This document shows, piece by piece, positions 63,298 through 64,000 of a stretch of DNA of 64,000 nt (its first letter is position 1; each line of letters opens with the position of its first letter). The notes beneath the pieces were generated by a model that made no database searches, had not been told where the DNA came from, and worked only from the letters and a program-made list of their open reading frames with translations. The translations under genes and the position numbers were made by a program. The stretch lies in assembly GCA_905480335.1 (NCBI GenBank), contig CAJQPY010000005.1, positions 62,001 through 126,000 of the forward strand, read 5' to 3'. This stretch comes from an uncultured Ilumatobacter sp. (GTDB lineage: Bacteria; Actinomycetota; Acidimicrobiia; Acidimicrobiales; Ilumatobacteraceae).

Positions 63298-64000
63298 ATG
63301 GCTTCGTCATCGGGAAGCAAAGCAAGAATCGATGGGGTGACCGCCTCCCCGCTCGACAATCGGATCGAACCGATCCTCGCAACTGACGACGAAATCCGAG
63401 AAGCGGTTGCGGGGGCACACCTCTCGAGCTTTCTGCCCGCACTACTCCCGGCGCTCGCCCATGCGCTCGGCGATGATTCGGTTCTTCCCGAGTGGGTGCG
63501 TCCTAATGGCGCGTCGATACGCGATGAGAGTGCCGGGCTCACGCCCGGGCAAGCACGAGAAATCCGGCGCATCGCAATCGAGGCGCTAATCGATGTGCGT
63601 GACGGCAACCGGTTCTTCGACGACGAGGCAACGAAGTCCAACATCTCGAGCGAGCGCCTGCGTCGACTGATGTCGTTCGCAATCGGCGAGACGATCGACG
63701 CCGCGTACGTCCCGTTGATGCGGGAAGAATTGTCGGTCACGGGCAACGACCTGCGGGCACCCACGTGGCACACCGACGACGTGGCCCCCGGTCGCTCGTT
63801 CCCAGTCGCGATCATCGGCGCAGGAATGTCAGGCCTCCTCGCCGGACATCGCCTGAGGCAGGCCGGCGTTGACTTCTTGATCTTTGAAAAGAACGACGAC
63901 GTGGGCGGAACCTGGCTCGAGAACACCTACCCCGGCTGCCGCGTCGACGTGTCGAATCACGTATACAGCTACTCCTTCGCGCAACGAAACGACTGGCCCA
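63298..64000 (+). CDS. FAD-dependent Baeyer-Villiger-type monooxygenase (C-terminal part outside window)
   Basis: Only the first 234 residues are present. The first FAD-binding fingerprint is AIIGAGMSGLLAG (near residue 172), followed by FEKNDDVGGTWLENTYPGC, RVDVSNHVYSYSFA, hallmarks of flavin monooxygenases such as cyclohexanone or phenylacetone type. The 170 residues before the Rossmann fold are an N-terminal extension with helical character, longer than the canonical BVMO start and seen in the long group. ATG 63298 is in frame; GTG 63337 is an alternative. Confidence 0.88.
   Translation, partial: MASSSGSKARIDGVTASPLDNRIEPILATDDEIREAVAGAHLSSFLPALLPALAHALGDDSVLPEWVRPNGASIRDESAGLTPGQAREIRRIAIEALIDVRDGNRFFDDEATKSNISSERLRRLMSFAIGETIDAAYVPLMREELSVTGNDLRAPTWHTDDVAPGRSFPVAIIGAGMSGLLAGHRLRQAGVDFLIFEKNDDVGGTWLENTYPGCRVDVSNHVYSYSFAQRNDWP

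Noticed and set aside
63182-63442. Minus-strand ORF of 86 codons ending near the GH13 remnant
   Set aside because: Its first half is antisense to the monooxygenase and its second half has no recognisable family. It continues in frame past a TAG without gaining family resemblance.

Overview
The window looks like a chromosomal segment from a free-living, GC-rich actinobacterium. Two WhiB regulators, a DUF3097 protein, a SenX3-type sensor kinase after pst-phoU, an SCP2-domain protein and heavy GTG start use point to Actinomycetota, and the overall mix is most like class Acidimicrobiia (Ilumatobacter-like). The taxonomic placement is an inference. I saw no rRNA, tRNA, CRISPR array, insertion sequence or prophage.

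Layout. 0-8.5 kb is a phosphate block on the minus strand: ppk1, then pstS-pstC-pstA-pstB-phoU-sensor kinase with overlapping start and stop codons, and a PHO-box-like repeat array ahead of pstS. 8.8-11.2 kb holds two whiB genes, an amidohydrolase and tatA. 11.2-16.4 kb holds a VWA-domain protein, a small class III nucleotide cyclase (plus strand), a redoxin interrupted by one in-frame TGA at its catalytic cysteine position, and a MoxR/ChlI-type AAA+ ATPase. 16.6-25.6 kb has a GH2 glycosidase, sdhCAB, a membrane pyrophosphatase and DUF3097. 25.7-30.9 kb has an SCP2 protein, an Fpg/Nei glycosylase, a purine nucleoside phosphorylase, an MFS transporter and mdh. 31-35.4 kb carries two tandem acyltransferase-SGNH paralogues. 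35.5-43.4 kb has purH, sucCD, a B12-binding protein, a flavodoxin and pcrA. 43.4-48.9 kb has a structured intergenic region, an ABC-F ATPase, a crcB pair, a LysR/EamA divergent pair and a broken EEP-nuclease gene. 49-55.5 kb has a dimethylformamidase-like protein and a small cluster of ferredoxin, P450, methyltransferase and an A-PCP-TE NRPS-like enzyme. 55.6-64 kb has yaaA, an SDR-DNA methyltransferase-MFS operon, a GH3 enzyme, a decayed GH13 gene and a partial Baeyer-Villiger monooxygenase.

Function. Much of the window is core metabolism: TCA-cycle genes (sdhCAB, mdh, sucCD), phosphate and polyphosphate handling, pyrophosphate energy coupling, purine synthesis and salvage, and DNA repair.

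The strongest unusual signal is the redoxin at 13880-14998. Two reading-frame halves in the same frame are separated only by a TGA that falls where the first catalytic cysteine of a thioredoxin-like site should be. A six-base-pair hairpin with a G-containing apical loop follows at the distance expected of a bacterial SECIS element. This is a candidate selenoprotein that ordinary gene calling would split into two genes. The second point of interest is the 50.5-55.5 kb mini biosynthetic cluster.
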